Shown one piece after another: positions 32,150 to 39,580 of a stretch of 64,000 nt of DNA. The position numbers and the translations under genes were made by a program. How positions within the stretch are numbered: the stretch's first letter is position 1; each line of letters begins with the position of its first letter. This stretch comes from Gemmobacter denitrificans. Lineage in GTDB: Bacteria; Pseudomonadota; Alphaproteobacteria; Rhodobacterales; Rhodobacteraceae. The notes under the pieces are model-generated. The model saw only the letters and a program-made list of their open reading frames with translations, made no database searches and was not told the origin of the DNA. The stretch is taken from positions 27,032 to 91,031 of the forward strand of contig NZ_JBALHR010000014.1 in the NCBI RefSeq assembly GCF_036964905.1, read 5' to 3'.

Positions 32150-32983
32150 ATGAAATACATCGTTTTTGCTGCAGCACTTGCCGCCAGTCCCGCCCTTGCC
32201 GATCAACCCGTCGCGATCACCTTCGCGGGCGAGATTGCCGGCAAACCCTTTGCCTGCACCGAAACCTATGACGGCATCGGGGCCAAGGCCACCGCCGTCA
32301 CCGGCATCGACTATCGCCTTTTCGTCTCCGGTACCGCCCTGATCCGCGCCGATGGCACCGCACAGCCGATCGCGCTTGACCAGGATGGCAAATGGCAGCT
32401 CGACGATCTGGCGCTGCTGGATTTCGAAGATGGCACCGGCGGCTGTTCCAACGGCACCGCCGAGATGAACACCACCCTGCGCGGCACTGTGCCCGATGGC
32501 GATTATGTCGGCCTGTCCTTCACGCTGGCCGTGCCGTTCGACAAGAACCACAATGACCCGACACTGGCCGCCGCCCCGCTGAACACCACGGCGATGTTCT
32601 GGAACTGGCAGGGCGGCTACCGCTTTGTCCGCATTGACATGGTGCCGGTGAACAAGGCCGCCGATGGCCCGAAAGGCTGGTTCCTGCATCTGGGCTCCAC
32701 CCAATGCCCGGCAGCCTCAAAGACCGAGGCGCCAACCGCCGAATGCAAGAACCCCAACCACCTGCCCGTCAGCTTTGCCAGCTTTGATCCGGCCAAGAAT
32801 GTGGTGGTGATCGACCCCGCAGCCGTGGTGGCCGAGGCCGACATGACGGTGAACGCAGCAGAAACCTCGCCCGGCTGCATGTCCTTCCCCAATGATGCCG
32901 ATTGCACCACGGTCATGACCAAGCTGGGCCTGCCTTACGGTGACATTCCGGCCGGGGCGCAGCAGCTCGTCTCGATGCGCTGA
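32150..32983 (+). CDS. mbnP: MbnP-family copper-binding periplasmic protein
   Basis: A 277-residue exported protein with a short signal peptide (MKYIVFAAALAASPALA). It matches the four-Cys 'metallo-mystery pair' family: PVAITFAGEIAGKPFAC, the central PFDKNHNDPT and AAPLNTTAMFWNWQGGYRF, and GWFLHLGSTQC. In characterised MbnP a tryptophan is oxidised to kynurenine by the partner MbnH and contributes to a copper site; candidate Trp residues here lie in MFWNWQGG. AAGGGG precedes the ATG. The mbnH gene follows 3 bp after the stop. Methanobactin synthesis genes are absent, so this is the widespread stand-alone form of the pair. Confidence 0.88.
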   Translation: MKYIVFAAALAASPALADQPVAITFAGEIAGKPFACTETYDGIGAKATAVTGIDYRLFVSGTALIRADGTAQPIALDQDGKWQLDDLALLDFEDGTGGCSNGTAEMNTTLRGTVPDGDYVGLSFTLAVPFDKNHNDPTLAAAPLNTTAMFWNWQGGYRFVRIDMVPVNKAADGPKGWFLHLGSTQCPAASKTEAPTAECKNPNHLPVSFASFDPAKNVVVIDPAAVVAEADMTVNAAETSPGCMSFPNDADCTTVMTKLGLPYGDIPAGAQQLVSMR

Positions 32984-32986
32984 TCC

Positions 32987-34156
32987 ATGCGCCGCCTTGC
33001 CCGATGGGCGGGGCGCATCGGTGTGGCGGGGCTTGCCCTTGCCACACCGCTGACGCTGGCCGCCGAACCCTATGCCTGGCCCATCCCCGACTGGATGCCC
33101 GCCCCGCCCGTGCCGGATGACAACCCGATGTCGGCGGCCAAGGTCGAACTGGGGCGGCATCTGTTTTATGACGCGCGCCTGTCGGCGGATGGCACGGTGG
33201 CCTGCGTGTCCTGCCATGTGCAGGATCGCGCCTTTACCGACGGGCGCGCGGTTCCCATCGGCATCAACGGCACGCCCGGCATCCGCAACGCGCCGGGGCT
33301 GGCCAATGTCGGCTATCTGCCGCGCCTCACCTGGGCCAATCCGCATATGACCAGCCTTGAATTTCAGGCGCTGATGCCGCTTTTTGGCGATAACCCCGAT
33401 GAAATGGGCAATAACGGGCAAGAGGCCGCGCTGTTTGCCCGGCTCGCCGCCGATCCCTATTACCAGACGGCCTTCCCCGCCGCCTTCCCCGACCGGCCCG
33501 CGCCGGACCTCTTCACCGTGACCCGCGCGCTGGCCGCCTTTCAGCGCAGCCTGATTTCGGTGAACAGCCCCTATGACCGGTTCAAATACGCAGGCGAGGA
33601 TGACGCCCTGTCCGAGGCCGCCAAACGCGGCGAACAGTTGTTCTTCGATCACCGCTTCGAATGCTACCACTGCCATTCCGGCATCCATTTCACCGACAAT
33701 CTGCAGACCAGCCGCTCGGCCTTTGCCGAAACCGGGTTCCACAACACCGGGCTTTACAACACCGATGGCGCGGGGGCCTATCCCGCCGACAATACCGGGT
33801 TGATGGAGCTGACCGGCGATCCCGCCGATATGGGCAAGTTCCGCACGCCATCCCTGCGCAATGTGGCGCTGACCGCGCCCTATTTCCACGACGGTTCCGC
33901 CGAAACCCTGGCCGATGTGCTGGATCATTACCGCGCGGGCGGGCGCAGGATTGCCACCGGGCCCCATGCGGGCAACGGCGCGCAAAGCCCGCTGCGCGAC
34001 GGCATGATCATCGGCAACACCGCGACCGAGGCCGAGGCTGCCGACATCATCGCCTTCCTCGAAAGCCTGACCGATGACAGCTTTCTGACCAATCCCGCCT
34101 ATGCCGACCCCTGGCCCGCAGATCACCCGGCCGTGGCCGATCGTATTCTGCCCTGA
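32987..34156 (+). CDS. mbnH: MbnH-family di-haem peroxidase-like enzyme
   Basis: A 389-residue periplasmic di-haem protein of the cytochrome c peroxidase/MauG superfamily. A signal peptide (RIGVAGLALATPLTLAA) is followed by the first haem site ACVSCHVQDRAF near residue 75 and the second ECYHCHSGIHF near residue 225. Other family marks are ELGRHLFYDARLS, FQRSLISVNSPYDRF and GKFRTPSLRNVALTAPYFHDGS. MbnH uses peroxide-level chemistry through a bis-Fe(IV) state to modify a tryptophan of MbnP. It begins 3 bp after mbnP, and the 146-bp gap to repA contains a large inverted repeat. Confidence 0.9.
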   Translation: MRRLARWAGRIGVAGLALATPLTLAAEPYAWPIPDWMPAPPVPDDNPMSAAKVELGRHLFYDARLSADGTVACVSCHVQDRAFTDGRAVPIGINGTPGIRNAPGLANVGYLPRLTWANPHMTSLEFQALMPLFGDNPDEMGNNGQEAALFARLAADPYYQTAFPAAFPDRPAPDLFTVTRALAAFQRSLISVNSPYDRFKYAGEDDALSEAAKRGEQLFFDHRFECYHCHSGIHFTDNLQTSRSAFAETGFHNTGLYNTDGAGAYPADNTGLMELTGDPADMGKFRTPSLRNVALTAPYFHDGSAETLADVLDHYRAGGRRIATGPHAGNGAQSPLRDGMIIGNTATEAEAADIIAFLESLTDDSFLTNPAYADPWPADHPAVADRILP

Positions 34157-34179
34157 ACGCCGCTCTTGCGGTCTTTGGA

Positions 34180-34203
34180 CGCGCAACCACAAACTGTTGC
34201 GCG
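34180..34203. repeat. Perfect inverted repeat upstream of repA
   Basis: CGCGCAAC at 34180-34187 and GTTGCGCG at 34196-34203 are separated by 8 bp. It lies about 100 bp before repA in the replicon's promoter region. It could be a RepA/RepB operator or a terminator for mbnH (no T-run). The half-site GTTGC resembles, but does not match, the parS at the end of repC. Confidence 0.5.
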
Positions 34204-34302
34204 AACCCTCTTGCCCGAATCCGAAAAATCGCGCAATGATTTACGCCAAGCAGTGATAAAATCGCCGCAAGCCGTAACAAGCGGCACGGCAAAAGGGCAG
34301 TG

Positions 34303-35478
34303 ATGGCACACCAAACCCGTATTGACCGGCTGGTCGGCGAACATGCTTCGCTTTTGTCCGAACGCCTGCTCGCCCATCGGGCGCAGCTTTTCCCCCCCAA
34401 TGCAAGCAAACAGTTGCGCCGCTTCACCAGCGGCGAGGTGGCCGAGCTTTTGGGCGTGAAAGACGCCTATCTGCGCAAGCTCAGCCTCGAAGGCCGCGGC
34501 CCGCAGCCCGAAACCGGCGCCGGGGGCCGCCGACTTTACACGCCCGAAGACATCATGGCCCTGCGGCAATTGCTGGAGGCCGGAGCCAAGGTGCCCGGCA
34601 CATATCTGCCGGGGCGGCGCGCGGGTGATCACCTGCAGGTCATCACCGTCATCAACTTCAAGGGCGGGTCGGGCAAGACCACCACCGCCGCCCATCTGGC
34701 CCAGAAATGCGCGCTGGATGGCTATCGCGTGCTGGCCATCGACCTTGACCCGCAGGCCTCGCTTTCCGCCCTGCACGGGTTTCAGCCGGAATTCGACCTG
34801 CTCGATGGCGGCACGCTTTACGATGCGATCCGCCACGAAGACCCCGCGCCGATGGCTTCGATCATCCGCAAGACCTATTTCGCCAATCTCGATCTGATTC
34901 CCGGCAATCTCGATCTGATGGAATTCGAACATGAAACCCCGCGCCTTCTGGCCGAACGCGCGGGCAACCTGTTCTTCACCCGGATTGCCGACAAGCTCGC
35001 CGAAATCGAGGCGCAGTATGATCTGGTCATCATTGATTGCCCGCCGCAACTGGGCTTTCTCACCATGGCGGCGCTTTCGGCGGCCACGGCGGTGCTGGTG
35101 ACGGTGCATCCGCAAATGCTCGACGTGATGTCGATGTGCCAGTTCCTGCTGATGACCTCCAATCTGCTGGGTGTGGTGGCCGATGCCGGGGGTAATATGG
35201 AATATGACTGGCTGCGCTATGTGGTCACCCGATACGAACCCGGCGACGGGCCGCAAAACCAGATGGTCAGCTTCATGCGTTCGCTGTTCGGTGATCATGT
35301 GCTGAACCATACCGCCTTGAAATCCACGGCGATTTCTGATGCGGGCATCACCAAGCAAACGCTGTACGAGGTGGAAAAAAGCGCCTTCACCCGCGCCACC
35401 TATGATCGCGCGATCGAAAGCCTGAACGCCGTGAACGGCGAAATCGAGGCGCTGATTCAAAAGGCATGGGGGCGCTAG
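34303..35478 (+). CDS. repA: Plasmid partitioning ATPase RepA (ParA family)
   Basis: A 391-residue RepA of the repABC class. An N-terminal helix-turn-helix-like region (FTSGEVAELLGVKDAYLRKLS near residue 45) precedes the ParA ATPase: deviant Walker A FKGGSGKTTTAAHLA near residue 125, Walker A' in VLAIDLDPQASLS, and Walker B LVIIDCPPQLG near residue 245. It drives segregation with RepB bound to parS and represses the operon promoter. GTG at 34300 directly precedes the ATG at 34303, and either could start. RepB begins 1 bp after its stop. Confidence 0.95.
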   Translation: MAHQTRIDRLVGEHASLLSERLLAHRAQLFPPNASKQLRRFTSGEVAELLGVKDAYLRKLSLEGRGPQPETGAGGRRLYTPEDIMALRQLLEAGAKVPGTYLPGRRAGDHLQVITVINFKGGSGKTTTAAHLAQKCALDGYRVLAIDLDPQASLSALHGFQPEFDLLDGGTLYDAIRHEDPAPMASIIRKTYFANLDLIPGNLDLMEFEHETPRLLAERAGNLFFTRIADKLAEIEAQYDLVIIDCPPQLGFLTMAALSAATAVLVTVHPQMLDVMSMCQFLLMTSNLLGVVADAGGNMEYDWLRYVVTRYEPGDGPQNQMVSFMRSLFGDHVLNHTALKSTAISDAGITKQTLYEVEKSAFTRATYDRAIESLNAVNGEIEALIQKAWGR

Positions 35479-35479
35479 A

Positions 35480-36433
35480 ATGGCACGCAAACACCTGCTG
35501 GAAGGTCTGATGGCCGGTCCCCGGGCCGATGCGCCCGAACCCGACCGCCCGCGCTATGCCAAAGGGGCGATCGGGGCCATTTCCCGCTCGGTCGCCGATC
35601 TGCAGGCCCGCGCCCTGATCGAAATCGACCCGATGTTGATCGACGCGGGCGGCATGCAGGACCGGCTGGAAAGCGACGCGGCCGAAGATGCCGCCCTGCG
35701 CGACAGTATCGCCGAATATGGCCAGCAAGTGCCGGTTCTGGTGCGCCCGCATCCCGAACAGGATGGCCGGTTCCAGATCGTCTATGGCCGCCGCCGGGTT
35801 CTGGCGCTGCGCGATCTGGGCCGCCCGGTGCGTGCGCTGGTGCGGCAACTGGATGATCGCGATCTGGTCATTGCCCAGGGTCAGGAAAACACCGCGCGGC
35901 GCGATCTGTCTTTCATCGAAAAGGCCAGCTTCGCCCGGCAGATGCAAGAGGCGGGCTATGATCGCAAGATCATCGGCGATACGCTTTCCATGGACAAGAC
36001 ATTGATTTCCCGTCTGATTTCCGTGGCAGACCGCATCGCACCCGATATCGTGCAGGCCATTGGCGCAGCCCCTTCGGTCGGGCGCGACCGCTGGCTTGCG
36101 CTGGCCGATGCCATCACCGAACGCGATATCGAACCCTCCGAACTCATCGCCATGGTCAATCTGTCGGGCGCCGACAGTTCCGATGCCCGGTTTGAAACCG
36201 CGCTGACCTATGCCACCCGCAACCCTGCGGCCCCCACCGAACCCGCGGGGCCCACTGCCGCCCCTGCCCCGTCAGACCCGGTTCTGGCCGCGGATGGCAC
36301 GCCTTTGGCCCAGGCCACGCGGCGCGGCGGGCGGTTGGTGATTCGCATGGAAAAGCACGTCGATGCCGGTTTTCAAGATTGGCTTCTGGCGCAGATTCCC
36401 CTGCTTCACGCCGAATGGAGCAAGGAAGAATGA
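35480..36433 (+). CDS. repB: Plasmid partitioning protein RepB (ParB family)
   Basis: A 317-residue ParB-type protein. The ParB/Srx nucleotide-binding domain is visible as LRDSIAEYGQQVPVLVRPHP and FQIVYGRRRVLALRDLGR, then GQENTARRDLSFIEKA near residue 135. A central helix-turn-helix follows (YDRKIIGDTLSMDKTLISRLI). The last 60 residues, after a Pro/Ala-rich linker (AAPTEPAGPTAAPAPSDP), should mediate dimerisation. It binds the 16-bp palindrome at the end of repC. It is in one operon with repA and repC. Confidence 0.95.
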   Translation: MARKHLLEGLMAGPRADAPEPDRPRYAKGAIGAISRSVADLQARALIEIDPMLIDAGGMQDRLESDAAEDAALRDSIAEYGQQVPVLVRPHPEQDGRFQIVYGRRRVLALRDLGRPVRALVRQLDDRDLVIAQGQENTARRDLSFIEKASFARQMQEAGYDRKIIGDTLSMDKTLISRLISVADRIAPDIVQAIGAAPSVGRDRWLALADAITERDIEPSELIAMVNLSGADSSDARFETALTYATRNPAAPTEPAGPTAAPAPSDPVLAADGTPLAQATRRGGRLVIRMEKHVDAGFQDWLLAQIPLLHAEWSKEE

Positions 36434-36469
36434 TCCCATCCCCCCAACACAGGAGGCACATCCCGGCCT

Positions 36470-36523
36470 AAGAAAAAGCCCCCCAGGACATGACATCCCG
36501 AGAGGCCCGTTCTTGATCTAGCA
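36470..36523 (-). ncRNA. Antisense RNA (ctRNA/incA type) between repB and repC
   Basis: Leftward RNA of about 50-55 nt inferred from signals. The terminator is an 11-bp stem with G-U pairs (36496-36506 with 36478-36488) enclosing a 7-base loop, followed by TTTTTCTT. A promoter with TTGACA and TAATCT (18-bp spacing) ends 6 bp before the expected start. Position, size and orientation fit the counter-transcribed RNAs that repress RepC synthesis in repABC plasmids and define incompatibility. Confidence 0.8.
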
Positions 36524-36528
36524 CCTCA

Positions 36529-36558
36529 AGATTACCCCGGCCCCCGATTCGCTGTCAA
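36529..36558 (-). promoter_or_regulatory. Promoter of the antisense RNA, overlapping a half parS
   Basis: On the minus strand, TTGACA (36553-36558), 18 bp, then TAATCT (36529-36534). The -35 hexamer lies inside GCTGTCAAC (36551-36559), which equals one half of the palindrome at 37764-37779, so RepB could touch this promoter. Confidence 0.65.
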
Positions 36559-36601
36559 CCACCCTCTTGCGGTGGGCGGTATTCTTTTGCCTCGTGAAAT
36601 C

Positions 36602-37768
36602 ATGATGCAGCATATTTCCACGACGCCCTTCGGGCGCCGCGCGGTTTCGGCTGGCCTTCTGGCGGGTCAGGCCCTCGCGGCAGCCCCTGCCCCGCTGCCT
36701 GAAATCGACAAATGGCACCTGTTTTCCGATCTTCGCACGGCGCGGGCGCTGTTCGGCCTGTCCGACCGCGATCTGGTCGTGCTGAACGCCTTGCTCAGCT
36801 TTCTGCCGGGCCGGGCGCTGGAAGATGGCAGCGATCTGATCGTCTTCCCGTCCAACGCCACCTTGTCGGATCGGGCGCATGGCATGCCCGAAAGCACCCT
36901 GCGGCGGCATCTGGCGGCGCTGGTCGCGGCCCGGGTGATCGCCCGGCATGACAGCCCGAACGGCAAACGCTACGCGACGCGTGGCATGGGCGGGCAGATG
37001 CGCGCCTTCGGCTTTTCGCTGCGCCCCCTGCTGATCCGCGCGCCCGAAATCATCGCCGCCGCCGAAGACACCCGCACCACGGCCCTGCGCCTGCGTCTGG
37101 CGCGCGAAGCGCTGGTGCTGTGCCTGCGTGACAGCGCCAAGCTGCTGGCCTATGCCGAGGCGGAAGGCCTGCTGCCGCCCGACAGCCCGCTGGTGGCCCA
37201 GGTTCACGCCCTACGCGGCCTGCTGCGCCGCAAGCTCAATCTGGCCGAGGTGGAACGGCTGTCCGCTGCCGCCCATGCCCTGCGCGAAGGTCTGTCCACC
37301 CTGGTCTGCCCCCCTGCCGAAACAGCGGTTTCGAGCGGCAGTGACAGCCATTTTGGGCGGCACTTTCAAGATTCAAACCATGATCTTAAAGAATCTGAAT
37401 CCTGCGATGAAACGGTCAAACCCCCTGCCCCAAGGTCTGACGACATGCCGCTGGAACTGGTGGTGAAGGCCTGCCCCGATGTGCTGCCCTATGCCGGTGG
37501 GCAGGTGCGCAGCTGGCATCAGCTTGTGGCCACGGCCCATGATCTGCGCCCGATGATGGGCATTCCCCCCGATGCCTGGGCCGATGCGCTGCGGATCATG
37601 GGCGGACCACGGGCTGCCACGACGCTGGCCGCCATCCTGCAACGGATCACCGCCATCCGCAGCCCCGGCGCCTATCTGCGGCACCTGACGCGCAAGGCAG
37701 CCTCGGGCGGATTTTCACCGGGTCCGATGATCATGGCCCTGCTGTCCCCCGGCCCTGTGCCGAGTTGA
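36602..37768 (+). CDS. repC: Plasmid replication initiator RepC
   Basis: A 388-residue RepC. The start region MMQHISTTPFGRRAVSAGLLA and the winged-helix segment (NATLSDRAHGMPESTLRRHLAALV near residue 95, then RHDSPNGKRYATR) are diagnostic of repABC initiators. The C-terminal part carries VVKACPDVLPYAGGQVRSWHQL. The middle, around residues 240-280, is encoded by an AT-rich stretch that should hold the origin. The frame is open 10 codons upstream of 36602; ATG at 36605 is a near alternative. Translation is expected to be controlled by the antisense RNA upstream. The stop codon lies inside parS. Confidence 0.94.
   Translation: MMQHISTTPFGRRAVSAGLLAGQALAAAPAPLPEIDKWHLFSDLRTARALFGLSDRDLVVLNALLSFLPGRALEDGSDLIVFPSNATLSDRAHGMPESTLRRHLAALVAARVIARHDSPNGKRYATRGMGGQMRAFGFSLRPLLIRAPEIIAAAEDTRTTALRLRLAREALVLCLRDSAKLLAYAEAEGLLPPDSPLVAQVHALRGLLRRKLNLAEVERLSAAAHALREGLSTLVCPPAETAVSSGSDSHFGRHFQDSNHDLKESESCDETVKPPAPRSDDMPLELVVKACPDVLPYAGGQVRSWHQLVATAHDLRPMMGIPPDAWADALRIMGGPRAATTLAAILQRITAIRSPGAYLRHLTRKAASGGFSPGPMIMALLSPGPVPS
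37320..37440. other. AT-rich segment within repC, probable oriV
   Basis: A markedly AT-richer run than the rest of the replicon, including TCAAGATTCAAACCATGAT and TTAAAGAATCTGAAT. In studied repABC plasmids the origin lies in such a segment inside repC. No iterated direct repeat was recognised. Confidence 0.55.
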
Positions 37769-37779
37769 CAGCTGTCAAC
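37764..37779. promoter_or_regulatory. parS centromere site overlapping the repC stop codon
   Basis: GTTGACAGCTGTCAAC, a perfect 16-bp palindrome that fits the repABC parS consensus GTTNNNNGCNNNNAAC exactly. The TGA stop of repC is at 37766-37768 within it. Confidence 0.88.
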
Positions 37780-37788
37780 TTTTCCACA
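37780..37788 (+). other. DnaA-box-like sequence next to parS
   Basis: TTTTCCACA differs from the DnaA box TTATCCACA by one base and abuts parS. Possibly fortuitous. Confidence 0.4.
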
Positions 37789-37793
37789 GCGGA

Positions 37794-38252
37794 TCAGATA
37801 TCGGCAGGAAATACGCCGGTGGATTTGACGGTGCCATAGACAAAGCTGGAATCGATCGAGGCGATGCCGCCAATGGGGTGGATGCGGCTGCGGATGAAGG
37901 TCTCATAGGCCTCCAGCCCGGCCACCACTACACGCAGCAGGTAATCGGCAGGGCCGGTCATCAGCAGACATTCCATCACCTCCTCCATCGCCTTGATCCG
38001 GCTTTCGAACAGCGCGACCGTTTCGGCACTGTGGCGTTCCAGCCGGATGCGGATGAAGACGGTGACCGGCAGGCCATAGGCGCGGGGATCGACCACCGCC
38101 CGATAGCCCTGGATCACGCCGCTTTCCTCCAGCAACCGGATGCGGCGCAGGCAGGGCGAGGGCGACAGGTTCACCGCTTCGGCAATATCCAGATTCGTGG
38201 CGCGGCCATTACGTTGCAGGGCGCGGATGATCTGGCGATCCTTGTCGTCCAT
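37794..38252 (-). CDS. mdeR: Lrp/AsnC-family regulator, MdeR-like
   Basis: A 152-residue regulator with an N-terminal helix-turn-helix (NGRATNLDIAEAVNLSPSPCLRRIRLLEESG, written here from residue 15 as NGRATNLDIAEAV) and a C-terminal RAM ligand domain (VMECLLMTGPADYLLRVV). The ATG at 38252 has AAGGA about 8 bp upstream; an in-frame ATG 18 bp further up is the alternative. It is divergent from methionine gamma-lyase with a 109-bp gap containing a 7-3-7 palindrome and the shared GCTGGCA motif. In Pseudomonas putida the Lrp-type MdeR occupies the same place next to mdeA and activates it with methionine. The symbol is assigned by this synteny. Confidence 0.85.
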   Translation of the reverse strand: MDDKDRQIIRALQRNGRATNLDIAEAVNLSPSPCLRRIRLLEESGVIQGYRAVVDPRAYGLPVTVFIRIRLERHSAETVALFESRIKAMEEVMECLLMTGPADYLLRVVVAGLEAYETFIRSRIHPIGGIASIDSSFVYGTVKSTGVFPADI

Positions 38253-38263
38253 CTGGGGGTCCT

Positions 38264-38280
38264 TTGGCATGAAATGCCAA
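38264..38280. promoter_or_regulatory. Lrp-type palindrome between mdeR and mdeA
   Basis: TTGGCATGAAATGCCAA, perfect 7-bp arms around 3 bp, just upstream of the mdeR start. A likely autoregulatory operator. Confidence 0.6.
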
Positions 38281-38283
38281 TAT

Positions 38284-38310
38284 GCTGGCAAGATGTGGCA
38301 CAAATAGCAA
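38284..38310 (+). promoter_or_regulatory. mde regulon motif, copy upstream of mdeA
   Basis: GCTGGCA, 11 bp, AAATaGCAA. The same pattern with the same spacing occurs at 41226-41252 and 44151-44177. The motif ends 51 bp before the mdeA ATG. Confidence 0.65.
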
Positions 38311-38361
38311 CCAAATGCCCAAACACCCCGCGCATCATTGCCCAAACCGAAGGAGACAGCG

Positions 38362-39564
38362 ATGCGTGACACCCCAGCCAGCTTTGCCACCCGCGCCATT
38401 CACCATGGCCATGACGCCCGCGACCATCAGGGTGCGCTGAATCCGCCGGTCTATCTGTCATCGACCTTTACCTTTGAAACCGCCGAAGCCGGGGGCGCGA
38501 TGTTTGCCGGTGCGGCCGAGGGGCATTTCTACAGCCGCATTTCGAACCCGACGCTGGAAGCGCTGGAAAAGCGCATCGCCAATCTGGAAAGCGCCGAGGC
38601 CGGGCTCTGCACCGCATCTGGCATGGGGGCGATCACCGCGACGCTGTGGACCTTTCTGCAGGCGGGCGACGAGGTGATCCTGGACAAGACGCTGTATGGC
38701 TGCACCTTTGCCTTTCTGACCCATGGCCTGCCGCGCTTTGGGGTGACGGTGCGCCCGGTCGATCTGTCAGACCCGGCGAACCTGGCCGAGGCCATCGGGC
38801 CGAAAACCCGGATCGTCTATTTCGAAACCCCGGCCAACCCGAACAACCGGCTGGTGGATATTGCCGCCATCAGCGCGATTGCCCATCGCCACGGTGCCCG
38901 GGTGGTGGTGGACAATACCTATGCCACACCGGTCATCACGCGGCCCATCGAACATGGGGCCGATATCGTGCTGCATTCGGCCACCAAATACCTGAGCGGC
39001 CATGGCGATGTGATTGCCGGTCTGGTGGCGGGCCGGGCCGAGGATATTACCCAGATCCGCCTGGTCGGGCTGAAAGACATGACCGGGGCGGTGATGTCGC
39101 CGCTGACGGCGATGCTGCTGCTGCGCGGGATCAAGACGCTGGAGCTGCGGGTCAAGGCCCATAGCGCCGCCGCGCTGACCATTGCCCGTGCGCTGGAGGC
39201 GCATCCGGCGGTGAAATGCGTGCATTATCCGGGGCTGGACAGCTTTCCCCAGGCCGAACTGGCGCGGCGGCAGATGGCGGCCTTTGGCGGCATGATCCCG
39301 TTTGAGGTGGTGGGCGGCAAGCCGGGCGGCATTGCGATGATGAACCGCCTGCGGCTGATCCAGCGCGCGGTCAGCCTGGGCGATGCCGAAAGCCTGATCC
39401 AGCATCCCGCCAGCATGACCCATTCGACCTATACCCCCGAAGAACGCGCCGCGCATGGCATTGCCGAAGGGCTGGTGCGCTTGTCTGTCGGGCTGGAAGG
39501 GGTAGAGGATATTCTGGAGGATCTGATGGCCGCCCTGGCCGCCCATAATGCCGAAGCCGCCTGA
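38362..39564 (+). CDS. mdeA: Methionine gamma-lyase
   Basis: A 400-residue Cys/Met-metabolism PLP enzyme that splits L-methionine into methanethiol, 2-oxobutyrate and ammonia. Seen: FYSRISNPTLEALEKRIANLE near residue 55, the active-site Tyr and Cys of LYGCTFAFLTHGL near residue 112 (the Cys is specific to methionine gamma-lyases), and the cofactor Lys of LHSATKYLSGHGDV near residue 208. The ATG at 38362 gives the family start; the frame is open 8 codons more. The DmdA-like gene follows 16 bp later. An MdeR-like regulator is divergent, and the E1 enzyme that would consume 2-oxobutyrate lies at 44228. Confidence 0.93.
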   Translation: MRDTPASFATRAIHHGHDARDHQGALNPPVYLSSTFTFETAEAGGAMFAGAAEGHFYSRISNPTLEALEKRIANLESAEAGLCTASGMGAITATLWTFLQAGDEVILDKTLYGCTFAFLTHGLPRFGVTVRPVDLSDPANLAEAIGPKTRIVYFETPANPNNRLVDIAAISAIAHRHGARVVVDNTYATPVITRPIEHGADIVLHSATKYLSGHGDVIAGLVAGRAEDITQIRLVGLKDMTGAVMSPLTAMLLLRGIKTLELRVKAHSAAALTIARALEAHPAVKCVHYPGLDSFPQAELARRQMAAFGGMIPFEVVGGKPGGIAMMNRLRLIQRAVSLGDAESLIQHPASMTHSTYTPEERAAHGIAEGLVRLSVGLEGVEDILEDLMAALAAHNAEAA

Positions 39565-39580
39565 ACAAAGGACCCCTTGA

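Noticed and set aside
38264..38280. The mdeR-mdeA palindrome as a second parS site of the replicon
   Set aside because: TTGGCATGAAATGCCAA does not fit GTTNNNNGCNNNNAAC; an Lrp-type operator is more plausible.
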